64,000 bases of DNA from Vicingaceae bacterium (GTDB lineage: Bacteria > Bacteroidota > Bacteroidia > Flavobacteriales_E > Vicingaceae): the NCBI GenBank assembly GCA_026003395.1, contig BPHE01000004.1, positions 62,001-126,000 of the forward strand, written 5' to 3'. Shown one piece after another: positions 16,970 through 25,597 of the stretch. The notes under the pieces are model-generated. The model worked only from the letters and a program-made list of their open reading frames with translations. It was not told the origin of the DNA and searched no databases. The position numbers were made by a program, and so were the translations under genes. Position 1 is the first letter of the stretch, and each line of letters starts with the position of its first letter.

Positions 16970-17571
16970 AATTTGGCAAGTTTATAATTGATACTCAAGG
17001 TGATTAAAAGATGTCCTTCAAAACCATGTTTTGAACGCTGAAAATTTTTGATGCCATGGGTTTCGTTTACTTCAATCGATGAAGTCAAATGTGTCATGTA
17101 TTGAGTCGTTAAAGAGATGTCAAACCATTGGTCAATAAAGTAATGAGCACCGATACCTGCCTGGACGGCACTTCCAAATCGCTCGGCTTTCAAGCCATTT
17201 TCAATTATGGCTTTTCGGTTATAATCAAAACAATGACCTGCCAGGATATACGGCTGAATGGAATTAACTTTATCTTCAAATTGAAATGGATAATATAATA
17301 CTGACCAACCAATATGATAATATAAACTACGAATTTGTCCGTCGTTGCTAAGAATATAATCAAAATACCAATCCGTATTTACACGTGGCGACAACCGGAT
17401 GCGAAATTGCCCGCCGGTGCCTAAACCTGTATTTTCGTGAGAAAATGTGCTGATAGTGGAACGTAATCCTAAGCTTAGCATTCCATTGTTTTGATTGTTT
17501 TGTGCTTGAAAAACATTAAAACAGCAATTGACATATAACCAGATGATATACAGAAATAAATGCCCTTTCAT
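16945..17571 (-). CDS. Predicted outer-membrane beta-barrel protein
   Basis: 208 aa. It has an N-terminal signal sequence ending near FNVFQAQ, then strands such as GGQFRIRLSPRVNTDWYFDY, YHIGWSVLYYPFQF, PYILAGHCFDY, AGIGAHYFIDQWFDISLTTQY and HLLITLSINYKL. The pattern is that of the OmpW/OmpA-like eight-strand barrels common in Bacteroidota. Its 3' end overlaps the next minus-strand barrel gene by 25 bases. The pair may form a complex, but nothing in the sequence names a ligand. Confidence 0.62.
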   Translation of the reverse strand: MKGHLFLYIIWLYVNCCFNVFQAQNNQNNGMLSLGLRSTISTFSHENTGLGTGGQFRIRLSPRVNTDWYFDYILSNDGQIRSLYYHIGWSVLYYPFQFEDKVNSIQPYILAGHCFDYNRKAIIENGLKAERFGSAVQAGIGAHYFIDQWFDISLTTQYMTHLTSSIEVNETHGIKNFQRSKHGFEGHLLITLSINYKLAKLWGSKISQ

Positions 17572-17758
17572 GGCATAATAAACGTTAATACAAGGTTTAT
17601 ATTATTTTACAATCTTAATAAAAATAATTTAAGGAATATAACAATCATTGAGATAAAAGATTGTTGGAGCATTTCTGCATTCCGAAAGTAAAAGGTTTTG
17701 ATGTAAAAAGATTGAACTTCAACAAAAAAGCATATTGGAAAGAAAAAAAGTAAATAAT

Positions 17759-17791
17759 TTTGCAAAAGATTTAAAAAGATTTGTAAATTTG
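17759..17791 (+). promoter_or_regulatory. Promoter of tRNA-Asp
   Basis: TTTG (17759-17762), 21 bases, then TAAATTTG (17784-17791): a full match to the Bacteroidota consensus, 13 bases before the tRNA. Confidence 0.72.
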
Positions 17792-17804
17792 CCATCGCAA
17801 AAAC

Positions 17805-17878
17805 GGTGCGGTAGTTCAGTTGGTTAGAATACATGCCTGTCACGCATGGGGTCGCGGGTTCGAGTCCCGTCCGCACCG
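17805..17878 (+). tRNA. tRNA-Asp (anticodon GTC)
   Basis: 74-nt cloverleaf. The acceptor is GGTGCGG/CCGCACC, the D arm GTTC...GAAT, the anticodon stem CATGC/GCATG with loop CTGTCAC (anticodon GTC), and the T arm GCGGG TTCGAGT CCCGT. The discriminator is G and CCA is not encoded. Confidence 0.96.
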
Positions 17879-18048
17879 CTTTTTTATTTCTTACTCCAAA
17901 TATTTATTTATTTCTAAAAATCTTCTCTAATGCATTTGTTTTCTTTTTTTAATACTCGATGGATTTTATCTTTTTTCAAAAACATACCCGTTGAATCTTA
18001 CAAATAATTCATAAATTAGCCCCGAATTTTAAATAAAAATATTGATTT

Positions 18049-19434
18049 ATGAATTATGATGTAATTGTTTTGGGAAGCGGTCCCGGTGGATATGTGGCCG
18101 CCATTCGTTCTGCTCAATTGGGCATGAAAACAGCCATTGTCGAAAAAGCCGAATTGGGAGGAATTTGTCTTAATTGGGGATGCATTCCCACCAAAGCATT
18201 ATTGAAAAGTGCCCAAGTGTTTGAATACATTAAACATGCCGAAGATTTTGGCATTAAAGTGTCTGATGCAAAGCCGGATTTTGATTCTGTGATTAAACGA
18301 AGCCGCGAAGTTGCAGCAGGCATGAGCAAAGGTATTGATTTTTTGATGCGTAAAAATAAAATTGACGTAATCAAAGGTTATGGGCGTGTAAAGCCGGGGC
18401 AAAAAATTACTGTTACTGCTGATGATGGTAAAACTACTGAATACAGTGCAAAGCATATCATTATTGCGACCGGTGCAAGATCCCGTCAATTGCCAAATCT
18501 TCCGCAGGATGGCCAATACGTGATTGGTTACCGTGAAGCAATGACACTAAAAAAACAACCTAAAAAAATGGTAGTCGTGGGTTCCGGAGCCATCGGAGTT
18601 GAATTTGCATATTTCTACAAGGCGATGGGTACAGATGTTACCATCATTGAATATATGCCCACTTTAGTCCCAAATGAAGATGAAGAAGTGGCCAAGCAAT
18701 TGGAAAAATCATTTAAAAAAATGGGCATAGAAATTTTTACTTCCACTGAAGTGACCGGCGTGGAGGTAAATAAAGGGTGTAAAGTGAAAATTAAGAATAA
18801 TAAGGGAGAACAAACCATAGAATGTGATATAGTATTGTCGGCTGTGGGTATCACGGCAAACATTGAAGATATTGGTCTTGAAGAGGTCGGAATCGTTACC
18901 GACAAAGGAAAAATCAAAGTAGATGAATATTATCGTACCAATATTCCCGGTTATTATGCAATTGGGGATGTTATTCCCGGTCCGGCTCTTGCTCATGTGG
19001 CATCAGCCGAAGGGATTATTTGCGTAGAGAAAATAGCGGGGCTTGATCCCGAACCACTTGATTACAACAACATCCCCGGCTGTACATACTGTTCGCCCGA
19101 AATTGCTTCTGTGGGATTGACTGAAAAGGCCGCCCGTGAAAAGGGATATGAAATCAAGGTAGGCAAGTTTCCTTACACCGCATCCGGAAAAGCCAGTGCT
19201 GCCGGACATAAAGATGGTTTCGTCAAACTGATTTTTGATGCCAAATATGGAGAACTTCTTGGCGCTCATATGATAGGTTATAATGTCACCGAAATGATTG
19301 CTGAAATTGTGGTGGCCAAAAAACTTGAAACCACCGGACATGAAATCATCAAAGCTGTTCATCCGCACCCGACTATGAGTGAAGCAATCATGGAAGCGGC
19401 TGCCGCTGCTTATGGAGAAGTGATTCATTTATAA
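18049..19434 (+). CDS. lpdA: Dihydrolipoyl dehydrogenase (E3)
   Basis: 461 aa. The FAD site GSGPGGYVAA is at 9-18 and the redox-active CLNWGC at 40-45. The NAD-binding VVGSGAIGVEFAY lies near 178, the second FAD contact GYYAIGDV near 303, and the interface block HPHPTMSEAIMEAA with the catalytic His near 440. All catalytic residues are present. It reoxidises lipoamide in pyruvate and 2-oxoglutarate dehydrogenase complexes. The gene stands alone, with a strong terminator after it. Confidence 0.94.
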   Translation: MNYDVIVLGSGPGGYVAAIRSAQLGMKTAIVEKAELGGICLNWGCIPTKALLKSAQVFEYIKHAEDFGIKVSDAKPDFDSVIKRSREVAAGMSKGIDFLMRKNKIDVIKGYGRVKPGQKITVTADDGKTTEYSAKHIIIATGARSRQLPNLPQDGQYVIGYREAMTLKKQPKKMVVVGSGAIGVEFAYFYKAMGTDVTIIEYMPTLVPNEDEEVAKQLEKSFKKMGIEIFTSTEVTGVEVNKGCKVKIKNNKGEQTIECDIVLSAVGITANIEDIGLEEVGIVTDKGKIKVDEYYRTNIPGYYAIGDVIPGPALAHVASAEGIICVEKIAGLDPEPLDYNNIPGCTYCSPEIASVGLTEKAAREKGYEIKVGKFPYTASGKASAAGHKDGFVKLIFDAKYGELLGAHMIGYNVTEMIAEIVVAKKLETTGHEIIKAVHPHPTMSEAIMEAAAAAYGEVIHL

Positions 19435-19484
19435 AAACTTTCATAAGATTTGCTCAATTAGGGAGTTGAAATTTAAATTCAAAC

Positions 19485-19514
19485 AAAAAAAGCGGGCAAT
19501 TGCCCGCTTTTTTG
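19485..19514. terminator. Bidirectional terminator between lpdA and the convergent T9SS gene
   Basis: AAAAAAGCGGGCAA followed by its perfect complement TTGCCCGCTTTTTT, with A and T runs on the two sides, so it can end transcription from both converging genes. Confidence 0.85.
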
Positions 19515-19543
19515 TTTTCCAATCAATTGTCTTAGTTTACATT

Positions 19544-20872
19544 TTATTCTATAATTACTTTTTCGCGGATGTTTGTTTTGCCATCTGCCGAGGTGATTTG
19601 CAGGATGTATAAACCGGGTTTGAGGTCTGATTTGATGGTGAGCATATTGCCACGGAAAGAACTGTGATCTATCAATTGTCCATTGAGAGCATAAAGCGAA
19701 ACAGTGTAATATTCTTGTTCGTTTAGATTGCACAAAATTGAACCGCCATTGTATGGGTTGGCAAATTTGCATTTGTGTATGGAAACACTGCCGTTTTCTT
19801 TGATACTCATGATTTTTATGTTGGTATAAATGCATCTATAGTTATTTACCAAAGTGTTTGTATTACTATCCCAAATCTTTGAAATTTCTTCAACAAGAGC
19901 ATTGACATTGTCATACACATTTGTATCGACATTCTGTATTTCCCATTGGTTGTTGTTCCAAGAATAGGATTTGACTGTTATTTCCTGACCGTTGTTGTTG
20001 TATGAAATATCGGTTTTTGATGAAGGCACCCAAGAACCGGATGTATAATTGTAGAAAATACTTTGTGTTACCTGATTTTGACCATTATAGGTATATACTA
20101 CCTTAGCAGATGAATCCCATTGATTGCTGCCCCAACTAAAATTATATTGGATGGAAGGTTCTGTGTTTGATCCTGAATAAACATACGTCATTCTGCTCAT
20201 ATTGTTCCAATTATTGCTCATGTAACTTTGATTAATCCATTCTGTTGTACGGTTGAGATTATCAAAAGTAGCTAAGTTCCTTGCACTTGAATCGAAGGTC
20301 TGAGTTCCGCTATTGTAACTAAGAAATAGTTGCTCGATTTGATTTCCATTATTGTCATATTGGTATTTTTGTTTCCATGAAGGAACAAAATTTCCTCCGG
20401 AAAATTGGAAGCCAGTTCTTTCTATTAATTTGTTTTGATTATTGAAAATAGATGTTATTTTGCCGTTTGGTTGCCAGGAGCTTCCCGTCCAACCTTCATA
20501 TATTTTTAATGTATCTTTATAATTTTGATTATAAAAATAAAGGGTTCTATTGGAATTAACCCAAGTCCCACCGGAATACATCTGAGATGAATCTTTTTCC
20601 AACAAAAAGCCGTTCCATTGATAACCATATTTGTTGCTGGGCACCCATTGATTTCCAATGTAATTATAAAAAGTGCGTTCTTTTGCAAGAGCTTGACCAT
20701 CTTTGATGTAATTGGTATAGATAGTGATTTCTTTTGAGGAAGAATCCCATACAGAGTTGGGTTGGTTCCAGTTAAAACATATCCGTTCAGCCGGAGCATA
20801 CAACGAATCTTGGGCTCTTGAATGAGCCATGGAAAACATTAACACGGATGAAAATAAAACAATTTTTTTCAT
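19544..20872 (-). CDS. Secreted repeat protein with T9SS type A sorting domain
   Basis: 442 aa from the ATG at 20872, which starts the signal peptide MKKIVLFSSVLMFSMAHSRA. Residues of about 30-350 are a run of imperfect 35-45-residue repeats built around a Trp-x-x-Ser-x-Lys core (NQWVPSNK, NNWNNMSR, NQWDSSAK, GSWVPSSK), with a Tyr-rich strand before the next unit; they resemble YD/RHS-like beta repeats. The last 75 residues are a type A C-terminal sorting domain (VSLYALNGQLIDHS, LKPGLYILQI, REKVIIE). T9SS exports it to the cell surface or medium. The role of the repeats is unknown. Confidence 0.78.
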   Translation of the reverse strand: MKKIVLFSSVLMFSMAHSRAQDSLYAPAERICFNWNQPNSVWDSSSKEITIYTNYIKDGQALAKERTFYNYIGNQWVPSNKYGYQWNGFLLEKDSSQMYSGGTWVNSNRTLYFYNQNYKDTLKIYEGWTGSSWQPNGKITSIFNNQNKLIERTGFQFSGGNFVPSWKQKYQYDNNGNQIEQLFLSYNSGTQTFDSSARNLATFDNLNRTTEWINQSYMSNNWNNMSRMTYVYSGSNTEPSIQYNFSWGSNQWDSSAKVVYTYNGQNQVTQSIFYNYTSGSWVPSSKTDISYNNNGQEITVKSYSWNNNQWEIQNVDTNVYDNVNALVEEISKIWDSNTNTLVNNYRCIYTNIKIMSIKENGSVSIHKCKFANPYNGGSILCNLNEQEYYTVSLYALNGQLIDHSSFRGNMLTIKSDLKPGLYILQITSADGKTNIREKVIIE

Positions 20873-21088
20873 AGTTGTAATTTTATTAGGTTTATAGTGC
20901 AAACATAAAATAATTATGTCGGAAAAAATACGCCATTTGTAAGTTCAAATAAGCATTTTATCTTTAAATTGATACCGTTTATTTTTAGAGACAATTTTTA
21001 ATATGCCGTTTGTCATTTGTGATAGATTGCACATTGTGGTATGCTTATTTATAATTTCACTAATTTTACACAAAAAACCACTATATTT

Positions 21089-22243
21089 ATGAATCATTCT
21101 GAGAGTTTGCAGTCATTGTTGGAAACCGGAGATATCCGTTTGGATAGAATAGCAGAAAAGGTAATCGAACAAAAACGCATTGATGATGACGAAGCCCTAT
21201 ATATGTTTGAACATGCTTCCGTTGCATGGTTGGGAAGCCTGGCTAATTTTGTCAAACACAGATGGCATGGTAAAAAAGTGTTTTTCAATCGTAATTTTCA
21301 CTTAGAACCTACCAATCTGTGCGTCTTCGATTGTAAATTTTGTTCATATTCCCGCAGTTTTAAAGAGAGACCCGAAGCTTGGGAAATGACTTATGATGAA
21401 ATGTTGAATACGGTTAAATCATTCAAAGACAAAAATGTAACCGAAATTCATATCGTGGGAGGCGTGCACCCCAAAATGAACCTTCCGTTTTATGAAAAAT
21501 TCTTTCGGGATATCAAATCATTTTGGCCTGATTTACATATTAAAGCATTTACTGCCGTTGAATATGAATATATGTTTCGCAAAGCCAAAGTATCTTACGA
21601 GGAAGGATTCAGACGTTTGATCGATGCAGGTCTGGACTCTATTCCGGGAGGAGGAGCAGAAATTTTTCACCCTGAAATCCGTCAAAAAATTTGTGCCGAT
21701 AAGTGCACGGCCGAACAATGGCTGGCCATTCACGAAACTGCCCATCGCCTCGGCTTGCATTCCAACGCAACCATGCTTTATGGCCATATTGAAAATTATT
21801 TTCATAGAGTGCATCATATGTCATTGCTTCGACACCTGCAAGACCAAACCGGCGGATTCAATTGTTTCATACCTTTAAAATTCCGCAATCAAAACAACGA
21901 AATGTCTCATATCCCGGAAACTACATTGATTGATGACGTGAAAACCTATGCCATTGCACGCATCTATTTCGACAATATCCCTCATATCAAAGCTTATTGG
22001 CCAATGTTGGGCAGGCAATCGGCCCAATTGTTGTTGTCTTTTGGTGTGGATGACATAGACGGTACCATTGACGATACTACCAAAATATACAGCATGGCCG
22101 GAAGTGAGGAGCAACATCCGGCTATGTCCACCACCGAGATCGTGCAACTTATCGAATCCTCCGGATATGAAGCCGTAGAAAGAGACAGTTTATATCATGA
22201 AATTTTAAATTATTCTCATCAAAACAATGAATTTGTGTCATGA
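21089..22243 (+). CDS. mqnE: Aminofutalosine synthase MqnE (radical SAM)
   Basis: 384 aa from the ATG at 21089. An in-frame ATG at 21041 would add 16 residues that do not look like the family. The radical SAM cluster motif CVFDCKFC places Cys at 78, 82 and 85. IHIVGGVHP and LDSIPGGGAEIFHPEIR are the MqnE signatures; the PGGGAEIF form separates it from MqnC. The enzyme joins 3-(1-carboxyvinyloxy)benzoate to S-adenosylmethionine to give aminofutalosine, so menaquinone is made by the futalosine pathway. The 3' end overlaps the ubiA-like gene by four bases. Confidence 0.9.
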   Translation: MNHSESLQSLLETGDIRLDRIAEKVIEQKRIDDDEALYMFEHASVAWLGSLANFVKHRWHGKKVFFNRNFHLEPTNLCVFDCKFCSYSRSFKERPEAWEMTYDEMLNTVKSFKDKNVTEIHIVGGVHPKMNLPFYEKFFRDIKSFWPDLHIKAFTAVEYEYMFRKAKVSYEEGFRRLIDAGLDSIPGGGAEIFHPEIRQKICADKCTAEQWLAIHETAHRLGLHSNATMLYGHIENYFHRVHHMSLLRHLQDQTGGFNCFIPLKFRNQNNEMSHIPETTLIDDVKTYAIARIYFDNIPHIKAYWPMLGRQSAQLLLSFGVDDIDGTIDDTTKIYSMAGSEEQHPAMSTTEIVQLIESSGYEAVERDSLYHEILNYSHQNNEFVS

Positions 22244-23247
22244 GTAACCTGTCAAAATTTTTTACCCTGATCCGGTGGAAAAATCTGTTGCTCATGGCTG
22301 CTACCATGGTTGCCATTCGCTATGCCGTGATATTTCCTTTGCTGAAGATTAATGGATTTCAACTTCCTTTGCCCACGGTTTGGTTTTTTTTGTTGGTCAT
22401 CGGTTCTGTAATGATTGCCGCAGCCGGCTATTTAATTAATGATTATTTTGATACAAAAATCGATTTGATCAACAGACCCGATAGAACCATCGTTGGTACT
22501 TTTTTCTCAAGATCTTTTGTCATTACGCTGCATTTTCTTTTAAGTGCAGCGGGCTTTATCTTGTGTATACCGGCTGCACATTTCACCGGAAATTATTCCT
22601 TTGTTCTGATACAAATTATGGCTATTGGACTGCTATGGTTTTATTCCACTTCATTTAAATGTATGTCTTTGACAGGTAATCTTGTCATCTCATTTTTGGC
22701 TGCATTGGTCCCTTTGTCGTCAGGTATTTATGATTTGTATTATTTATTCGTCAACTATCGTGATATTTTGGCTCAACGGATGCAAATATTGCCACAGGAT
22801 GTCGGTGAAGAATGGATTTATTTGTATTTACAAAGCATGCGCAATATTCTGTCCTGGATTTTGGCCTATGCTCTTTTCTCATTTTTGACCACATTTGTGC
22901 GTGAACTTGTAAAAGACATTGAAGATATTGAAGGAGACAAACGTTATTTTTGTCAAACTTTTCCCGTTGCCCACGGCATAGATAAAACTAAAAATGTTGT
23001 TTATTTCGCCATGATTTTACTTGGTTTGGCGTTTGTTTATTTTCAATGGATACAATGGGAATTAAAAAACTATGGTTTTGTTATTTATGGCATTCTTGCC
23101 ATTGAACTACCGGCTTTGTTTTTTATCAGAATTATTCAAAAAGCCAAAGATCGGCGGCAATTTCATACTGCCTCAACTTTGATGAAATGGATCATGTTGA
23201 TGGGCATTCTGTATCTTCCATTTTTCTATAAAAGTGTGTTGGGATGA
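22240..23247 (+). CDS. UbiA-family prenyltransferase
   Basis: 335 aa with eight or nine membrane segments. The two Asp-rich motifs that bind prenyl diphosphate through magnesium are NDYFDTKID (67-75) and DIEDIEGDKRY (226-236). It overlaps mqnE by four bases, so a role as the futalosine-pathway prenyltransferase (MqnP-like) is attractive. The similar Bacteroidota family annotated as geranylgeranylglycerol-phosphate geranylgeranyltransferase is the alternative, and the sequence alone does not settle it. The long loop at 165-200 is unusual for MqnP. Confidence 0.82.
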   Translation: MSNLSKFFTLIRWKNLLLMAATMVAIRYAVIFPLLKINGFQLPLPTVWFFLLVIGSVMIAAAGYLINDYFDTKIDLINRPDRTIVGTFFSRSFVITLHFLLSAAGFILCIPAAHFTGNYSFVLIQIMAIGLLWFYSTSFKCMSLTGNLVISFLAALVPLSSGIYDLYYLFVNYRDILAQRMQILPQDVGEEWIYLYLQSMRNILSWILAYALFSFLTTFVRELVKDIEDIEGDKRYFCQTFPVAHGIDKTKNVVYFAMILLGLAFVYFQWIQWELKNYGFVIYGILAIELPALFFIRIIQKAKDRRQFHTASTLMKWIMLMGILYLPFFYKSVLG

Positions 23248-23834
23248 TAAACCATGTTTTACAACGTTACGAAATCATTTTGGCTTCTTCTTCCCCAAGA
23301 CGCATGGAATTAATGCAAAAAATGGGAATTCCCTTTAAGTTGCAACCTGTTGATATTGATGAATCATATCCTTCTCACATCAAAGCCGCTGACATTGCCA
23401 AATATCTGGCCCAAAAAAAGGGCAACAGCATAAGGTCTCAATTGAATCAAAATCAAATTGCCATAACCGCCGATACAATTGTGTGGCACAATCAACAAGC
23501 TCTTAACAAACCTGTCAACTTCAATGAAGCAAGAAAAATGTTACAATTGCTATCAGGTCGCACTCATACGGTTTTTACGGCCATTGCTTTGACTTCTCTG
23601 GGAAAACAAGTGGTTGATGTAGATGCTTGTGAAGTTACGTTTATGCCTTTGACCGAGCAAGAAATTGATTATTATATCAACAACCATCAACCATTTGATA
23701 AAGCAGGAAGCTATGGTGCACAAGATTGGTTGGGGCTTTGCAAAATAAAATCTATCAATGGTTCCTTTTATACAGTCATGGGCTTACCCACACATTTGCT
23801 ATATCAACATTTATTAAATTGGCATGAATCGTAA
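23244..23834 (+). CDS. maf: Maf-type nucleoside triphosphate pyrophosphatase
   Basis: 196 aa. It contains IILASSSPRRMELMQKMGI at the N-terminus, DIDESYP, the catalytic ITADTIVWHNQQALNKP, LSGRTHTVFTAIAL and FDKAGSYGAQDWLG: the full set of Maf signatures. Maf proteins hydrolyse non-canonical or pyrimidine nucleoside triphosphates to monophosphates. It overlaps both neighbours (four and eleven bases), forming a tight operon with mqnE, ubiA and the phosphodiesterase gene. Confidence 0.92.
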   Translation: MINHVLQRYEIILASSSPRRMELMQKMGIPFKLQPVDIDESYPSHIKAADIAKYLAQKKGNSIRSQLNQNQIAITADTIVWHNQQALNKPVNFNEARKMLQLLSGRTHTVFTAIALTSLGKQVVDVDACEVTFMPLTEQEIDYYINNHQPFDKAGSYGAQDWLGLCKIKSINGSFYTVMGLPTHLLYQHLLNWHES

Positions 23835-24591
23835 GCCACTCATCATAGGTCATCGTGGTGCGGCAGGGCTGGCGCCTGAGAATACGCTCATTTCCGTAGA
23901 AACAGCCCTTCGGCTCGGTGTTCATCGCATTGAGATTGACATTCATCAAACTTATGACCACAAAATAGTTGTTATACATGACGATACAACCAATCGAACC
24001 ACTGATATCAAAGGTCAAATTAAGAAAATGACTTATGATCAACTGTCAAAAGCAAATGCCGCCAAGCTTTTTCCACATTTCTCTTTTCAGAAAGTGCCAT
24101 TATTGGAGGAGGTCATTGATTTAGTCAATGGTAGAGTCCCCATTCATCTTGAATTAAAACATTCCTACCGAAAATATCCCGGCATTGAAAACCGCATTCA
24201 CCGAATCATTAAAGATTTCAATGCCTTCGACTGGATTTATGTCAACTCTTTCGACAATGTGGTGTTGCGGAGATTTCATCAAATCAACCCTAACATTGTT
24301 TTGCACAAACTTCTCGTATTCAACGCCGGCATCATTCAACGCGACAAGTATGTCTCTGCCGGACGCTTGCAACGTTTTCATTTTGTCACCGAATTTGGAG
24401 TTAGCTACAAATATGTTACGCCACTTCTTGTACAAAAAATTCATCGTATGAACAAAAAAATAAACGTATGGACTGTCAATGAACCACGGCAGATGCTTCG
24501 TATGGCATTAATGAACGTGGATGGAATCATCACTGATTTTCCTGATCGCGCCCTAGAATTGTTTTATCCCTCAACAAGAGCCGGACACTAA
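23824..24591 (+). CDS. Glycerophosphodiester phosphodiesterase family protein
   Basis: 255 aa, a GDPD TIM barrel. IIGHRGAAGLAPENTL (His/Arg of the first loop), EIDIHQTYDHKIVVIHDDTTNRTTD (the metal-binding Glu/Asp and catalytic His) and INVWTVNEPRQM near the end are all present. There is no signal peptide, so it is likely cytosolic. It hydrolyses glycerophosphodiesters to glycerol-3-phosphate and an alcohol. It ends the mqnE operon; the next 250 bases hold a GC-rich inverted repeat and a terminator. Confidence 0.9.
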   Translation: MNRKPLIIGHRGAAGLAPENTLISVETALRLGVHRIEIDIHQTYDHKIVVIHDDTTNRTTDIKGQIKKMTYDQLSKANAAKLFPHFSFQKVPLLEEVIDLVNGRVPIHLELKHSYRKYPGIENRIHRIIKDFNAFDWIYVNSFDNVVLRRFHQINPNIVLHKLLVFNAGIIQRDKYVSAGRLQRFHFVTEFGVSYKYVTPLLVQKIHRMNKKINVWTVNEPRQMLRMALMNVDGIITDFPDRALELFYPSTRAGH

Positions 24592-24639
24592 AAACCCTTA
24601 CTTAAATCTATTGGAATCTATTGGGCAGCTATTCGGCGG

Positions 24640-24768
24640 TTCGCTGCTATTCCTCGCCCCTTGGCCAAACGGCCGGCAGGCCGCACGTCGATCCTCCTGC
24701 CGTCGGCTGCCGTGCGGCCTGCCGGCCGGGCCTCGTGGCTGCGGGATATCCGCTCACCGCCGGCTGCA
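24640..24768. repeat. GC-rich inverted-repeat element
   Basis: A GC-rich island in an AT-rich genome. A 17-base arm at 24671-24687 (GGCCGGCAGGCCGCACG) is perfectly inverted at 24711-24727. Further out, CGGCGGTTCGCTGC and CACCGCCGGCTGC form a weaker pairing. It looks like a dispersed intergenic repeat able to fold into a long hairpin. Confidence 0.7.
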
Positions 24769-24800
24769 AAATCTAATTTGCCAAAAAAAGACCACAAAAT

Positions 24801-24832
24801 AAAAAAGCCGTATCAACAGTTGCGGCTTTTTT
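24801..24832. terminator. Bidirectional Rho-independent terminator
   Basis: AAAAAAGCCG and CGGCTTTTTT pair around a twelve-base loop between the phosphodiesterase gene and the convergent lipoprotein gene. Confidence 0.75.
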
Positions 24833-24855
24833 ATTAGTTCATATAAAAACTCTTA

Positions 24856-25386
24856 TTAATTCACTTTTCTACCTTTCACTACACGGGCTTGTTTTTTATA
24901 TTTCTTAATTTTTTTCAGCTTGATCAGAAGGTAAGTGCTGGCAGAACCCGGTTGGGCATAATAGACCTGTCCGCCATAATCCAATTTCCCACGTCCGTCT
25001 TTCCATTCTGCAGCAAGCAACGTAAATCGTCCCCGGTTATTCACGTCACCAAAAACTAAAAATTTGTCGTCGGTTTCAAACGAAACGGCTATTTTATTCT
25101 TATCGTAAACCTTAACACAAACCCCCGGAGTATTTTTCGGGATGATAACCTGATCCATAATCGAAGAACTTGATATCACCACTTTACCGGTTTGGTCAAT
25201 GTTTTTTTGTTCTTCACTTTTTTCACCTCTTACCAACGTGATATCACTTGACACCCAATATTGTAAACTTTTTAATTGTTCTTCACCAAGCCCATATTGT
25301 TCAATTACGGCCTGGTTGATTGGAATCTTGGTTGCACAAGATGTTAACAAAACGGATAATGAAGCCATAAAAAATATCCTTTTCAT
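24856..25386 (-). CDS. Predicted lipoprotein of unknown function
   Basis: 176 aa. The lipoprotein signal is clear: a short basic start, a hydrophobic stretch and the lipobox LLTSC (Cys 17). The mature part begins with NQAVIEQYGLGEEQLKSLQY, is mostly beta-strand (WVSSDITLVRG, GKVVISSSSIMDQVIIPKNT, IAVSFETDDKFLVFGD) and ends in a very basic tail (KLKKIKKYKKQARVVKGRK). I do not recognise the family. It is transcribed alone towards a shared terminator. Confidence 0.7.
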   Translation of the reverse strand: MKRIFFMASLSVLLTSCATKIPINQAVIEQYGLGEEQLKSLQYWVSSDITLVRGEKSEEQKNIDQTGKVVISSSSIMDQVIIPKNTPGVCVKVYDKNKIAVSFETDDKFLVFGDVNNRGRFTLLAAEWKDGRGKLDYGGQVYYAQPGSASTYLLIKLKKIKKYKKQARVVKGRKVN

Positions 25387-25546
25387 AATTTTTTTCTTTA
25401 ATGGCCTGCAAATATAATACCAATTTTCACATTCCCAATCTTGAATCTGTCAAAATACATTAAAGTATACAAATTCTGTAATAATCTGTCAAAATAAATT
25501 TTATCTCAGCGCGGCAATTCAACCTTTAAAGCAAATTTTTGTGAAG

Positions 25547-25578
25547 TTTTCATAAGAATAAATTTTCAGTTACATTTG
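25547..25578 (+). promoter_or_regulatory. Predicted promoter of pseB-pseF
   Basis: TACATTTG (25571-25578) matches the -7 consensus and TTTT (25547-25550) lies 20 bases upstream. The pseB ATG follows 19 bases later. Confidence 0.5.
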
Positions 25579-25597
25579 TTGCATAAATTAATGACGG

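Noticed and set aside
17607-17876. Minus-strand open frame starting MRTGLEPATPCVTGMYS
   Set aside because: This is the antisense translation of tRNA-Asp, a common false protein in databases.
24611-24802. 63-codon plus-strand frame rich in Arg, Gly and Pro
   Set aside because: It runs through the GC-rich inverted repeat and the composition reflects the repeat, not a protein.
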